A DNA stretch of 64,000 bases from Dipetalonema caudispina (Eukaryota; Nematoda; Chromadorea; Rhabditida; Onchocercidae). Below, piece by piece: positions 36,808-50,908 of this stretch. The translations under genes were made by a program, and so were the position numbers. The notes under the pieces were generated by a model that saw only the letters and a list, made by a program, of their open reading frames with translations, was not told the DNA's origin and ran no database searches. Each line of letters starts with the position of its first letter. The stretch's first letter is position 1. The stretch spans positions 62,001 through 126,000 of the forward strand of contig JABVXV010000141.1 in the NCBI GenBank assembly GCA_013365325.1, read 5' to 3'.

Positions 36808-38251
36808 TTTCTGTACCTTAAAATAATGCAACATTATTGAGGATATCATATCATTTATGCAGCAATGCGAACAATCTCGAAAAATTTTTGTTTGCTTTTA
36901 ACAAGCAGTTTAACAAATAAATTTTATGAGAACTTCGAAATTTTATGAGAACTTCGAAATTTATGAGAACTTCGAAATGAAATCTCAAATTTCTCATAAA
37001 ATATGTCCAAAATTTCGGGTTTTCAAAGGATTAATAAATGCATATGAAAAATTAGCAAAACTCTTTGAAAACCGAAAGCGTAAAATAATCAACAACAAAA
37101 AATGTTACAAACGCAAGAATAGAAACAGAGAAAGAATGAAAATGGACAAATGCGTGATCGATGTCCATAAAAAAGAGAAAAAAAAACAAATGAGTGGAAA
37201 ACCGGGATAAAGTAATTGTTTCCGGATTGTTTCCGAGGAGATTTCAGTATTATGTAACTATAAAAAAATGAAAGAAAAAACCAGAATCACATCAAATAAC
37301 CATGTCGAGATATATCAGTTTCATACTGGCCATGTTTTTTTCGATGAATTCCGCATGTTGGCCCCGAGAAGAGCAGGAAATCCCGTGGGTTATCTTGAAG
37401 ATATCTCAAGAAGGGGTCATATTGGAAGTGATACTACCGAGTGTTGGGGATTGATTTCCGATGGTCAGAGGAAGTAGTAAAAAGTTGTTTGAATTCCTGA
37501 TGTTAGTTTAGGCAGATTTATGTGACTACGTAAGAAATTCGTGATGTACTTCCTCCAAGACAGCAGAAATAATTCCTTTACACTGTAATATTACATGTGA
37601 ACACGTAACTTTTTAGCTCCACTGCATACTGAAATCTACGTTGGTTCCTTCACGTAGTTCTAGAAGTCTTACTAAGCTAATATCAGAGATTTACACAATT
37701 TAATGGCAATGTACGCTTGATTCCTCACAAATGTCTTGTATAGGTTGACATTAGAAAATAACGCCGTATGATGGTGACATTAGCTTAAGTTTCATCGTAA
37801 TCGGATGAATATATCATACTATCTTTTGCTGCATTCGTGGAAAGAATTGAATTTATGTAAGATTGCAAACATTCGAGTTGTGCAGGAACATTTTTTGCTT
37901 TCCTTCTTGTCATGTGATCACTCTCGCTGCATTTGATTAATTTTACCCGGTACTAACCATTTGATTTCATCCTCTCGTAGGTCGTCTCATGTTGTATATG
38001 GTTTTTAGTGATTACTCATTAAAAAGGATATTGATTTTCCGAATTTCGGAATGAAATTTTTATGAAATGAGAAAGTGCCCTTAGTGGGTTTTGCTAAAAC
38101 TTATTGGTTGTATTCAGATTTATTCAATTAATACTTAAATGTTTGTAATGACATTTTATCTCTTGATTAGATGATTAGTCATGAATAAACAAAATAATTT
38201 ATTGCTTTTTTAAATTGATTTCGAAGTAATTAAGTTCTTTCTTGACAGGTA
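36808..38251. other. Divergent VPS28/COX4 spacer
   Basis: A 19-base tandem repeat lies at 36921-36976. Two plus reading frames, 36926-37210 and 37268-37477, have no splice partners or family match and I do not call them genes. The COX4 start is preceded by CTTGACAG, a possible spliced-leader acceptor. Confidence 0.5.
36921..36976. repeat. Three tandem copies of a 19-base unit
   Basis: The unit ATTTTATGAGAACTTCGAA occurs at 36921-36939 and 36940-36958, then an 18-base variant at 36959-36976. Confidence 0.9.
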
Positions 38252-39460
38252 ATGGCCCTTGTACGTAATTCGATTATCGTGCAATCCAGATCGACTCCAT
38301 ATATTGTACGTCATGCAATTCTTTTATCTGCCAAGCATCACAACGAATATTGTTGGCAAAAGCAACGAATTGGTCAACGAGCAATAGTAGGACCATCAAG
38401 CGGTGGATATGTCAGTTTCTAAATCTTAAGTGTTAAATTTGCATCATCTCTTTTTTTATTTTTTTTTTTCAAGCGTGTTCTGTTTAATTTTCAAAGTCAT
38501 ATATTGTCTTTTATTTTTAATTCCAAAGGATTTCGACAGTGGTTGAAAAATATGTAATTAATATCATTTATAACTAGCTTTTTGCTCATGTTATTTTCAT
38601 TTTTCTCATGACTCATTCACAATTTATGAGGATTAAGGGATGCAGTTCAATATTCATCAAATCAGTCTTCTGCGTGGTTTATTTTTTTTTTTATTCCAGC
38701 ATTTCATTGACTCAACAGATCGTCCGTATCCACCGTTGAGATTCCGAGCCGATGATGAAATCATCAAACCGATTCGTGAAAAGGAAAAAGGCGACTGGAA
38801 CAAGTTAACAATGGAAGAGAAGAAACTGTTGTATAGATATTCCTTCCGACGAACACAGGCCGAGTTGCTGGGCTGGAATGTCTACTGGAAAATGTATTGG
38901 GCCTATATATTGATCTGGGTATCAATTGGCCTTGGATTAGTAGGCATGCTTAGACATTTCAGTACGTTTTTTTGGTTTGAAAGAAAAAATATTTTTTATA
39001 ACTTAAGACTTATTCGTTAGAGGTCTTCTGAACGTCAAAACTGTAAACTAAAAGATTAAATTATACTGACTGTTTCACCAAATGGATTTAATTGTATTGG
39101 ATCATTCAGTAATAGGGATTATGCCCTTCTTATCTCGTTACATTTATTTCATTCAAACGAAGTAAATTAAAACATTCATCTGAAATAATAATCCACTCTT
39201 ACTTAGTTTAATTTCAAATTTAAATGCTGCATTTCCTATAATTGAAGTTTATTATTTTCCACATGACTTAATCGATATATAATGTTTTCCTTTCTTGCAT
39301 GTTTTTTTTTACTATCTTTTCAGGTTATCCTCCGCTGGTACCCACATTGAGTGACGAATGGAAGCATGCAGCAATGCGAAGAATATTGGTATTGGAGAAG
39401 CCGTTACCCGAAGGAGCAGCAACGTTGTACGACTTCGAAAAAGACCGTTGGAAGGATTGA
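38252..39460 (+). CDS. cox-4: Cytochrome c oxidase subunit 4
   Basis: This is a nuclear-encoded subunit of mitochondrial complex IV in the inner membrane. Exons 38252-38410, 38700-38961 and 39324-39460 join in phase into 185 residues. The N-terminus (MALVRNSIIVQSRSTPYIVR) is basic, hydroxylated and lacks acids, as expected of a mitochondrial presequence. The middle keeps the family block EKGDWNKLTMEEKKLLYRYS, followed by the single membrane helix (YWAYILIWVSIGLGLVGML) and YPPLVPTLSDEWK after it. The first donor is GTCAGT, weaker than usual. AATAAA occurs near 39700, about 240 bases after the stop. Confidence 0.93.
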
Positions 39461-40401
39461 TCGATTGGAAAGCTACGAAAATTTTTTTAGTGTTTTTAAA
39501 TACATACGAAATTTTAATCGTCGGAACTTTTTTAACCCTTGCGTTATAAATGCAAATTTTGGGTTTGCGATTATTATCTCCAAGACAGGAATGTTTGTAT
39601 TTTATTAATACATCTCTTTTTATTGCACAGAAAATCCGACGAGGATTAATCATTTAAATATTATGTATGATAGATTTTTGTACTTATGCCAATGAATAGA
39701 ATAAAATTCATATTGTCAGTGGAAGCATTCAAGTGTTGTGTTGAAACAAATAACTGCAGTGTATCTCTGATCGTTAAAGCGAGATTTAGTTTGAGTATGA
39801 CGTTAAATCAAACTAAAATTTGCAAAGTCTTTGTTATTACTATTTGAAAATTTAAAAAAAAAAAAATCCTTACCTTTTCCCCGCAGGAGGGTAGAATAAA
39901 AGAATGAACGAATTAAGAGTGATGATGTTTTGTGGAAATGAATGTTGAAAAAAATCGCTGGATTTCTTCCACGGAAGGATATAAAGTAGATTAGGAGTAT
40001 GAGATAATTAATAGTACTATGTTTATTACGGAAGGATTATTTCCTTTGTAAGAAGTAGAGGACTTGAAGATTAGGTGGAATTTTGAGTTAGTTGGCGTGC
40101 ACTTTGAATATTAATATTCAATGGGTAAGGTTTGAGGATATAGTGAACGGAAAATTTAAGCTTAAGCGACAGTCATGGAATTGTCAATAACCTGGATTTT
40201 AGCACCTGTTATAGCAATCAATAATCCATCATAATATGAATTTTAATAGTGTTTGAACTTCTCTTAAATTGTGGGACTGTTGTGCCAACACAACGCAGTG
40301 ATTGTACTTAAAGTTGGTGTACTTCTAATCATGTGCATTTCTTCTTGATTATGGTATTTTTCTCAATTCATGAAGTTAATGGTTGCAAATTTTATTTAAG
40401 A
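39461..40401. other. Spacer between COX4 and VPS35L
   Basis: Apart from the COX4 3' end I see nothing supported. TTATTTAAG immediately before the VPS35L start codon may be a spliced-leader acceptor. Confidence 0.45.
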
Positions 40402-43400
40402 ATGAAAGATGGCTTATTCAATGATTCGTTAGTAACATGGAAATGGAAAGCTTGTCATCGTTCGTGGCAACGAGAAGCTGAAGCTTGGGCGTGTAGCAGA
40501 GCGGTAGTTCTTATTGATCCGTTAATAACAGTAAGGAAGAGAAGTGATGCTGCGAAAAAAACGGAAATTAAGCAGTCTGAACTTCCAAAATTTGTTGATC
40601 CCTTAGGTTTGTTTTTTCTAAATTAATTCAATCATGCTGTTAAGCATTCAGGATTAAACCATTACAACAGGAATTTTCGAAGGCTCCACACATAAGGTAG
40701 TGTTTGAGAATGTATTGTAAGTTTTGATGCCGAATGCAATATATTTAAGCTTCAGTAATTAGATCACTTTAGTTTTATTACAAAACTTCAGGCTGCATTC
40801 TGGTGGTATTAATGTTTTGATTTTAGGTGCTACTATGGAAGATTGTAAAAAGAATACAGTTTTTACACCACAAGACTTACCAATTATCTCTAAGCGAAAA
40901 GAGGAACCGAAATTAACTAATACTTTGGTTAGCAAAGAAGATGAAATAGTTACAACTGCCGAAAAGGTACCTTTCATTATCCATTTTATTTCGAAAATAA
41001 ATAATGCTGATTATCAAAATGTAAGACTTTTTTACATTAAGTTTGACTAAACACGTTAACTTGGAAGGCTGTACATGCTAATACAATAATTTTAAAATAT
41101 GATAAAACATGCGAATTGATCTTTTCCCTTTCGCATCTTCCTGCTTTAAGGAGTTACCGGGTTTTGTACCTTGGTCATCGAAAAAGCAAGACATATTGAA
41201 GTCTTTTTCGGACGCTGGAAACTCAAAAATTTCATATTTACACTGCGTTCCGGATTTGAAAAAAACTGATTTATCATTTGTTAAACGTGCGGCGCAAAGG
41301 TTTTCCTGTTACCATATTTACAGTTTCTTTTTTGCTCTCTTTTTCATTTTAAGATAAATTGATAAATATTTTAAGTCTCTTACGACAAGCAAAGTTCATT
41401 TGAACATCGAGTATATTAGGAAAGGGAGATTGTTGTAGTGATGTGTTCTCCTCTTTCGCAAAAACAAAAAAATTGTATGAGTTTCATTTTTCGGGTGGAT
41501 CTTCTTTATTGGATGTTTTTTCTTCCCTTACAAATGTACAAAAAACATCTCGAGTTGTTATATATCTGCAGTACATGTCACAATTTATTGGCAAGGAAAA
41601 TCATTTTAGACCTGAAATTGCATCATTTTTTATAAGGAATGATATGATCCTAGCTACTTTTCAGTTTGCTCTTGGTGCAGTCAACTGGATTGAAATAATG
41701 AAAATCAACATAAGATTTTTGCAGTTAAAAATCTTGAAATAATAAAGAGAATGAATTTAAATGAAACATCCAACACGATTTAAATACATGCATAAATCAG
41801 GAAATTTGAGGTTGGAACAACTGGAAGATGCGTCAGGATGGAAAAAATTAGCCGAACAGTCACAAGAAGAAAATCTGACCAAAATCAACGAATTGCGCAA
41901 AAATTTGGAAATAGCTTGGGCTAAAGAGAAGAAAATAGAATCTATTAATGTTTGTTTTACTTTACTTTGTTCCGCTTTCCACTTTTAATTGCATTGTTCT
42001 CTTCACATTTTCACCTTCAAATATCATCGTGTCACAAAAGGGATTGGTATCCTATTTTTACAGCTAGCGGTAGAAGTTGCAAACATTCTCGGATTTGCAT
42101 CAGCGACTAATATCTATCCACGTCAATTCGTCCTTGTAACAGATGTTTTGGATGAGTTTGGACATCTAGTTTATGATCGCCTGTATACTAAAGCAAACAA
42201 GGAACGTGCCGAATCGGGTTTAAATCAACTACCAGACAATTTTACAGTGGATGACGTTCCAAAACAAACACGTGATGTTGCAAGAAATTGGTTTTGTAAA
42301 ATTGGTGATATCAATGACTTCTTACCACGTTTCTACGGTTAGCTTTTTGTTATTAACCTTTCAGACACTAAAGTCATTCTTAGAATATAACAAGCATATC
42401 GATGAAATCCGTCTTCTAAATTTGAATTTTAGAAAATTCCAGATGTCTTATCATATACTTTCTTCAACATATTCGATGTTCTGACCTACAAATCCTTTTA
42501 CTTCTTCTTTTCATTGGCTACCAATTTATGTAAAAGAGGCCTGTTGCAGTGGAAACTGCTCTTATCGGTTGTATCCGTTTTCTCGATGCGGAATCGTTAT
42601 CGGTGAATTTGTTACGCCTTGCTAGAATTCCGATATCGCTATCGAATCCCCTGGTGTCATGTTATGCTCGCGTTTATCTGTGTCGTGTTGCCATGAGGCT
42701 TACTCCGAATGATCGTGCACCGCATTGGAGATGTTTCACTGATTGGATCAATACAATCCCGATTCATCCGGTTCTGCTTTTTTGAAGTAAAAATGAAATA
42801 TGTTTTTTGGGAAGGATTACTTTCGAGTCTGCTTGTGTAATATTGCCAGGAACATGTCTAAAACACTTTAAAATGGAAGTTTTTGCATATCACTGACTAG
42901 AACTTTGCTCGCGGCACGCGATTTTTAAATTGGTTATTGTTATGAAGCTAAAGAAAAAGATAGTAAAAGATAGGGATTCGCGATGCAGAAGGAAGATTAA
43001 CGATTAATTTGTATCATACGAAAGTCTAAGATTTTTTTTCTGAGAAATCTTTTTGTGAATATTCTGAGATCTACAAAATATTTTGAGCCATGGTTTCGAC
43101 TTCTCACTATTTATATCCAAAACCTAAAGTAAAGTATTTGATTTAGTGTTTTGCTTTCATTTCTTTCTTTAAAATAAATAATAACGATGCCAAATTAGTA
43201 CCGGACAATCAAGTAGTCAATATGTCTCAGAACATGTCCCAGAACAAATAAATAGCTTCTATTCACAAGGCAAACGAGTAACCAATCAGTTGAATAAGTG
43301 GTAATTAATAAACGGACATGAACATCTCACCTTGAATCTTCGGTTTAATTGTCCAAGTTTGAGCTTTTTTTTGATATTTATGAATAGAAACCACATATAA

Positions 43401-46400
43401 AGTCCTAATTTATCTTATTCGTAATAATCTGTGTTAACCTATCAAAAGTAATGATTTCGTCAATAATGACATCATTATACACTTTAGATGCCAGCACTGA
43501 TGCCAGCTCTAGAATGGATCATTCAATGTGTGGCGTATAATGCTACAACATACGATGAGTTACAGACCCTCTGGGATCTTTGCGCAGATAATGAAAGACG
43601 ATCCACAATTTTGCTTCCATTCTTGCTTGCAGTACCTTCTGGTTATCTCTCTCAGCACGCTTTGGATGCTTTTAAACTGGTTAGTGATCTAAGCAGTTAA
43701 TATTTTAACTTCTAACTGTGAGGTAGTGAACTATACAGTATTAAAATTGGGAACTGTTAATATCTGGTTTATTTGAAAGTTACCTAATATTGTCAAATCT
43801 TTTAAGCAAGGACTGGTATGCTAATTTTTCTCTTGTTTGTCTCTCGTTCTCATTCTTTCCTAATATAATCCTTGACTGTTGTTGAGCGTTCAAAATAACT
43901 TTTCACGACTTTTTTTTATAACTTTCAATCCCTTTTTTTAAATTAAAATTTCTCCGAAACCGTTACTATCGGTATGTCCAATGAGTGGATTGGAACAAAT
44001 GGTTTGATTGTTACATTACCAATATGAAAGTTTATGCCGGAAATCCAGAGATAATAAATCCAGCTTTTTGGGACACTGCTACAATCAAGATTTTTTGATG
44101 ATGGAATACAGCTGATGGTTGGAACAATCGTTTATCCTCTTTTAGATTTGACAGTTTCAGGTAGTTGCTGGTGAAAATATAAGTTGTATGGAGCTTTGCG
44201 TTCTTGGTAGAAGACTAATGGAAAATAATATTAAGGATGAGCTAAGACGAATCATTTTAAAGAATTGCTGGCAAAAAGTTATGTATGTCTCCAGTGGCGT
44301 AGATATATTGTGAATTCATTTTAACTTCATCCGATTTAATGAAAATTCAAAAAAAGCTTCGGCAAATTGTAAATTTCAGTTTTAACTTTTTTTTTTTGAA
44401 AGCAAGCATGTTTTTTGAGAACAGTGCGTCTATGAGTGATTTCGTTTTAGTCATCTAACAAGGATCCGAGATTTCATTGAATGTGCGGTTGTGTGGGTTG
44501 AATTTGCTGCTCGGTATTTTACTTTGAATGAGGTCGATGTTATGTTAGAAATAATTATAAAACGAGTTACACCTGATAAGGTTTGTTTTAATCAGTATTT
44601 GACCATAAGAATTATCCAGTTAATTTCATTTAAGGTAGTTCATGATCTGGCTGAGGTAAAAAATCGGATACTTTAAGATTCTTTCGATGCTATTAGATAA
44701 TTTTTTGGTATGTATGCTTAAAAAATAGTTAAACTGAAAAACTCGGGGAAAAAGATGAGAAATTTTGTAGAAATACGAGTCTTTTATGGACGAACTGTTA
44801 TGTATCTTGAAAAAAATTACGCATTGGATCGATGAGATGAAAGATTTAGTTGTATTGCATCATTTCCAAGCACTAGTGGATTTATTCCGTGGTACCCAAC
44901 AGCGCGGAGATTGCGCTATCACGGTTTTGTCTGCTTTCACACGCTCCTGTGAGCTTGCATCGGCCAATGATTTTCAGCTTGCAAATCAGGTCGGTTATTA
45001 TAAATGTAATGGAAGTTAACGATCAACGAAGGCAAGAATTACAGCAGTTCTATATTGCCAAATTACATATGCTTATGTATTTAAATTTAATTTATCTCAA
45101 AAAATTAAACACTTGTTTTTGTTCTGACTTTCATTTCGCGGTCTTCAAGTTCCAATTTCGAATTGGGTTGTACTAAGGCACTCGAAAAAAAAAAACTTAA
45201 TGGTTACCTGTTTGTTCAAGAATTCGCGAATTCTGGAGTCTTTTAGGTACTTGATATTTGCCAGATGCTTCATGATTCTTTAAGTGCCCTTTCAACGGAT
45301 GAAGAAAAACAGCGTGCTACCTTTTACATCATCCGTGCTTTGGATCGATTCAAACTAGAAACAGATCCGGAACGGGCACTTGATTTCTTTGTCGACGCAC
45401 GTGCTGCTTTTTCGAATCTGGATAGCGTTATTGCAGTATGTTTGTCAAAATTTAGTGAGGCTGAATTTGGGTTTTTGCATGAAGTCGTGGGTTATAAAAA
45501 TTCAGAATAATTTACATTAATATAATACAAAGCTTTTGAAAAGTTTTCAAACTGAAAATTGGACAGTTTCGATGTAGATACGATTTATTGGCTTTAAATT
45601 TAATTTCTGATTTCAGATGTAATCGTAATCATTTCAGAGCCAGGCTTTCAATTATTTTTCCTGTAATTTCTGTATGAGTCCATTCAGGTAACTGAAATAA
45701 ATTTTAGTATCTTGCTACAAAAGTATGCTGTCTTGGCTTGTATGTAGTTCGTCAAGGAAGGATTTCTCACGCAGGTGAAACATTTCTACGGGCTTGTATA
45801 GCATATGCCTTCATTGCAACAGCGTCATTATCTAGTTCAGAAGTCAAAATTGAGGTTTACATCCGGGCTGGAATGCTAAGCTTGACCAGCAATTCACTTC
45901 CACAGGTTAATCTTTTCCTGAATGGAAATTTCAAATATCACTCATTTCTGATGAAGATTGCGAAAAGTAGGTAGATATCGTTATATGGAATTATTAAGAT
46001 TTGAATAGTTCTAATGTAATGTTAATTGTGAAATTTGATGAATTTATTAAGATTTCTTGTGTCGATAATTTGTTCATATAATATGAACTTTCGTCTTCAC
46101 ATTAATTTTTGAAAAAATGCTATTTCTTTCTTATCCCAAAAATGCTAGATGTTGAACTTTTGCAGACGGATGCGATCTTGAAATGTTCGATCGAAGTATT
46201 AGCAGCGGCTCATGACCTTAATGTGTCAGTTTACCGTTCCGTCTGTTCCTCGTTCCTTGCCTTTTTGGTATTAGTTCCTGATCCTCCGAACAAGAATTCT
46301 TTATACATGTTTAATGCATTTTTGAACGCTATTGCCAGGTATGTTTCCAGTGTTTACTATCAAAAATAGTCCAGAATTACTGCAAACAAATTTACTAATA

Positions 46401-47049
46401 AACTTGTAGGATTTTGCAATTTATACGACAAACCTGTGTGAGAGTTTTTTGTTAAACTGTACACTTATCAATTTCTGAACAGATTTCAAAATCTTTAAGG
46501 TATCCTTGGCGAAACGAATTGTTGGAACATGGGCGCGTTTTGTTAGAATGTATTTGTTACCTCTCAGTAATGAATCAGTCGGAATTGCCCTATCATGTAG
46601 CATATGGTGATGTGCAGTCGAATGACACTTTATATGGTGGTACTAAAGAATTCATGGAAATAATCGAGGAGAAATGTGAAGTGGTAATGGGTCGTCTGGA
46701 AGATATCTACAAACAAGATAGAGATAAACTGTCACTGTTAGCTGTTGAAATCTTAGATGTAATCCTCAGTTTGGGAGATGTTGAAACGGTAAGTATTGAC
46801 ATCTGTTAACTTCTTTCTATAAATTATAGTATTGTTCAGATTTCGAAAATTTAGAACAACTGAAGTTAGTTTTAGTTGGCTGCGTTGGTCATCGAACTTT
46901 ATGGTGATTGTACCGCAGTATTGGAATTGCAGAAACGACGAAAATTGATTTTGAAAAAAATTCAACAGTTTACAAAAAAAAGTGCAGAATTAAAAACACT
47001 ATATGAACAGTTGTATACTTTGGAGTATTCTGCTTATAACAAAAAGTAG
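40402..47049 (+). CDS. VPS35L, Retriever complex scaffold
   Basis: VPS35L (C16orf62 in man) is the VPS35-like scaffold of Retriever, which with VPS26C, VPS29 and the CCC complex returns endosomal cargo to the surface. Fifteen exons (first 40402-40606, last 46876-47049) join with every phase consistent into 937 residues, close to the human length of about 960. Landmarks: FVDPLG near residue 68; PGFVPWSSKKQDIL; ELRKNLEIAWAKEKKI; FYPRQ-like IYPRQFVLVTDVLDEFG; WFCKIGDINDFLPRFYVE; DPLVS-like NPLVSCYARVYLCRV; PALEWIIQCVAYNA; ECAVVWVEFAARYFT; FLRACIAYAF; and SNDTLYGGTKEF, an almost exact family signature. The start follows TTTAAG directly. Intron 3 contains a 99-codon open frame (41443-41742) that is skipped in this model. 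Confidence 0.95.
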
Positions 47050-48045
47050 TGAAAGGATTCTTTAATATTTTCATCGCTGTTTGTTATATATATATATATA
47101 TATGTTGTGTATGTAACACAATATCACCTCAAACACTACCAGACATTTGATATTAGGTGGCGTTATAAGCTATTGTTCACTAAATTTTGAATATTATTGT
47201 AGAAGACATTTTAAAATTAATATTCAAATTGGCTTCCTGCTGGTTGAATTGTTAACTATGCAGTTTTTCTTCCATCCATCAAGCTTTGGTTTATACTAGT
47301 ATTTATTTCGTATTTTCTAAGAATAAATGCGACTAACACAATTATGTCTTCCAACTCATTGACTTAGTTCATTATTTTTTTATCATTTAAATTTGAACTG
47401 CCAGGATTTCTCCGTTTTTTCTTTTTTTCACTGATTTCAGGTTAACAAGCGGTAGATTCTTAACTTGTTTGAAACTTCTGATAATGTACTGTATATCTTT
47501 AAGCTAGGATAATGCTAATTCATATTTTATTATAAACAAATACAAAATTGTTCTACTATTCAGTATGACTCAAATTAAAATCGACGTATTCGATATTTTC
47601 CGGTCTGAATTTGCAAAAATATAAGAGATACGCTGTATCGAAAATCTGGTAAAGTCAGTCACCACTGCACTGTTTAAGGCCAAATAAGTCGAGTTCTCAT
47701 TATTGTCATTAATCTCCCAACTCTTTAAAACTGCAGTCTTTTCTGTTCTTATCATTTTATATGCTCTGTTATAACCTGTGATAAATTTTCCAATGTTGAA
47801 AATATATCATACATACATCCAGAAAAAGTTAATCTGCTGATATGTGTCAAAGTAATCATGAATGAGTTTACTTTAACCGCGCAAGTTTTCATTCACTTTT
47901 AATACTATTCTTACAGCTGGTGTGAAGAAATATTTTGATGCTGTGGGAAATTGAAATTCAGATGGGAGCAAAGTCTTTCTGACATAATATTGTGAATATC
48001 AGGTTTCAGATTACTGTTAGCAGTTGTACGAATAAACATTTCGGC
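47050..48045. other. Spacer after VPS35L
   Basis: It holds a TA microsatellite at 47085-47103 and no convincing gene. Same-strand genes flank it, so it may hold an intercistronic region. Confidence 0.45.
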
Positions 48046-50908
48046 ATGGACGATTTCATATTTCCGGAAGATATCGATGGAGGAAATATCGATTGTATGG
48101 ATTTGAACGCTAGTGGAAGTGCAATAACGGTTTCTGAAGAAGATGAACAGGAATTGGAGTCAAGATCAGAGAGTGTCATTTCGATTGGTCATTGCGCCCA
48201 GGCTATGGGTGACACATTAAAAAAATACGAAGAAGTCAAGAAGCGCATTGCCGAAGTGGATCAATTAGCGATGCAGGCAAGGATATTAAGCTAAACTATC
48301 TTTCCTAAGGAAGTTTTCTTATCAATCTTTCTCCGATAATCAGGTCGAAAATGGCAATTTCTATACGGTGGGAAGTATTGAATATTTTGTTTAAGTTATC
48401 GAGATTTTATTGAATTTCAGAATTGGAAATTTTTTCATCACTAAAACGAGTGGAATGAAAAAAGACTGATATATATTTAAAAATTTATTACCTTGTACTG
48501 GCAGAAATTAACGCTTCCATCACAGTACGCAAATTCATTCATGATTACTTTGAATGAATCTTAAACGTACTCTTCTTTCTTTCATTCCTTCCTCATAAGG
48601 ATGATAAGAAGGATAAATTGAACATAAATTTTTCTAAACTGTTTGTTCCAGTTATCCTTCGGAATACGTTTGCAAGCCGAGATGGACAAATGCGCCTTAG
48701 AGAGAAGGAATTTCCCATTACATATTGCTCTGAAGGTATCATCATTTCTTTTATTTAGTATATCACAGCATCACCATACTTCCACCTAGTTCTATTCGTA
48801 TATACAATTAAACAGCAGTTAGATAATAGTCCTTTTTTTTTTTTTTTTTAGAGCTCTCCCAATAAAGTTTTGCACTTCGATAAAAGAAATATTTGGTAAA
48901 ATGTGGGTACTTGGTTACAGCGTATTATTGTTATAATCGATATACATAAAAAAAAAACATATTTAAACAGACAGACAGACAGACACACACACGCATATCT
49001 TTACAATTACATTTGAATTAAGTTAATTACAGTATATAATGTTTATTGGTCATATCATTTTGCGTTGTTTTATTTTCTCCTCCAAATTATGAAGCGCATA
49101 TATTTTAGAGACAAAAATTGAGTTCTGGCGCATCGCTACTAATGATTCAATTGCGGAACAGTTCACCATTTGAAATGGTTAAGTGGCATTTAACCTTGAC
49201 TACTTCATCTTATCAAACGTCAACAATTGCTGAGGGAAAGGGTTTGTTTACAGAATTTTTTAAAAATAAAATTAGGGCTGATGTTAGTAGCTACGCTAGA
49301 GGATAGATGGATGATTGGTACTGATGACGATATTATTTACATTCTTTTATAGATAAAATATTCACAAAAGTAATACCAATCGAACGACTTTCACAATATT
49401 CCGAGTTCACTTACGAAGTAAGTATTTTGAAATAAGATGTTAAGGTTAAATGTTGTAGCAGATCTTGTTAAAATTAAGTTATCCATATGAAAAAAGAAGA
49501 TTTGCTTTTTGAACTGATTTCTTGAAAATTTCCCAAAAACATAGCTTTAATAGATCAAAGAAAATGATATTTTGGATCAGATTTTAAGCACTTATTCATT
49601 TGGTATTTGATCATATAAATTTCACACGTTATTGCACCAAAGAAGTTCTTCAGTGACATTAATACCAAAGATTTTTGAAATCAGTCGATATGCGTATGTT
49701 AAAAAATGATGTACCCTCTAAAAATTTACGGAAAATTTGCAATCCTTACATGAAAATTTGTCAATAATTAGTAGGAATAATGAAAAATACCCGTGCTACC
49801 TGATTATTGTGTGAATAATGGATATTATTTATGTTTTATAGGTATTTTGCACTCGTAATTTGCCAATATCACTGTTCTTCCGAGTACATTTGTTTAAATG
49901 TATCCATTTATCTGGAAACAGAGAACCTCGTGTTTTTCGAATTGCTCTTGAACCAATTTATTTAACTCATTGGGATATGGTTGCTACAACTACTGTATCG
50001 GAAAGTACAATTAGTCGATTGATTCAATATGCAAGAGTTGATGAGGTTAGTTAGTGCAAGTGACTAAGGATTAGAAATCTTTTACTTCAGGACAGTTTTT
50101 TTTTTTTTTTTTTTTCATTAAAAGATTAGGTGTTTCAAGTTGGAGGAAACAGAGATTAAGAAATAAAGTTAATATAACCTTCAATACGCAAAAAGTCTAA
50201 TAGATCCTGTTTGAGTTACGCTTTAGGAGCAGAAAATTACACTACCCGACGCTTTGGTATACTTGATTTGTGATGAAAAACAAACAGAAACGGCGCTTCT
50301 CAGTTGGATTATTAATGCAGTTACGGATGAATGTGACAGCGTGAATTGTGTAGTACAGGATGATGAAAATATTCGTTGGCCATTTACTGTACAAGTCAAA
50401 AAACAAGGATTGAACTATGATGTAGTATTAAGGATGAAGAATGCAAAGATGCGATGTACTTTGATTAATGAATTGAAGATAAGGATTTTAGTAAGTTTAC
50501 CTCTTTTTATCTTCTTGATTTCCACTGAAATATCTACTCATTGACTGAATTATGAATAAATTGAATAACTAACTAACTGCTTCAAATAACTTTTTGCTGA
50601 TAATTTCTTAATCAGTTTAGTAGATAGAATTGTAAGAAACATACCATATAGATAGTATTTGATTCTTTTTTTTTTTTTTTTTTTTGTAGAACAACGAAAA
50701 TTATCGAAATTCAGCCAATTAAAATTTCAACTTAAATTCGAGGATTAAAATTTAAATTCAGAAAAATATAGCCTACAAGAAATAATTGCAGATCCGAATG
50801 CAATATATTTGGAAAGAGTTAAAGGAAAAGGAAGACTGCGAATTACTTTTGGATAACAATTCACTATCTGACTCTTTTGCTTCTCTCATTGCTAAATATA
50901 AGCGTTGA
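48046..50908 (+). CDS. Unrecognised 365-residue protein with N-terminal coiled coil
   Basis: Seven exons join in phase: 48046-48276, 48652-48735, 49109-49241, 49353-49417, 49842-50045, 50227-50490 and 50792-50908. The N-terminus is acidic (MDDFIFPEDIDGGNIDCMD, then SEEDEQELESRSE). A likely coiled coil spans about residues 55-100 (DTLKKYEEVKKRIAEVDQLA onward). The rest alternates hydrophobic strands and charged loops (MIQLRNSSPFEMVKWHLTLT, WPFTVQVKKQGLNYDVVLRM), suggesting a beta-rich fold, and ends in a charged helix (QYIWKELKEKEDCELLLD). The first intron would use a GC donor (CAG then GCAAGG); an alternative GT donor 33 bases upstream also keeps frame. I know no matching family. It lies between VPS35L and IMP3 on the same strand. 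Confidence 0.72.

Noticed and set aside
36926..37477. Two plus frames in the VPS28/COX4 spacer
   Set aside because: The first starts in a tandem repeat and both lack splice partners, family similarity and a convincing context.
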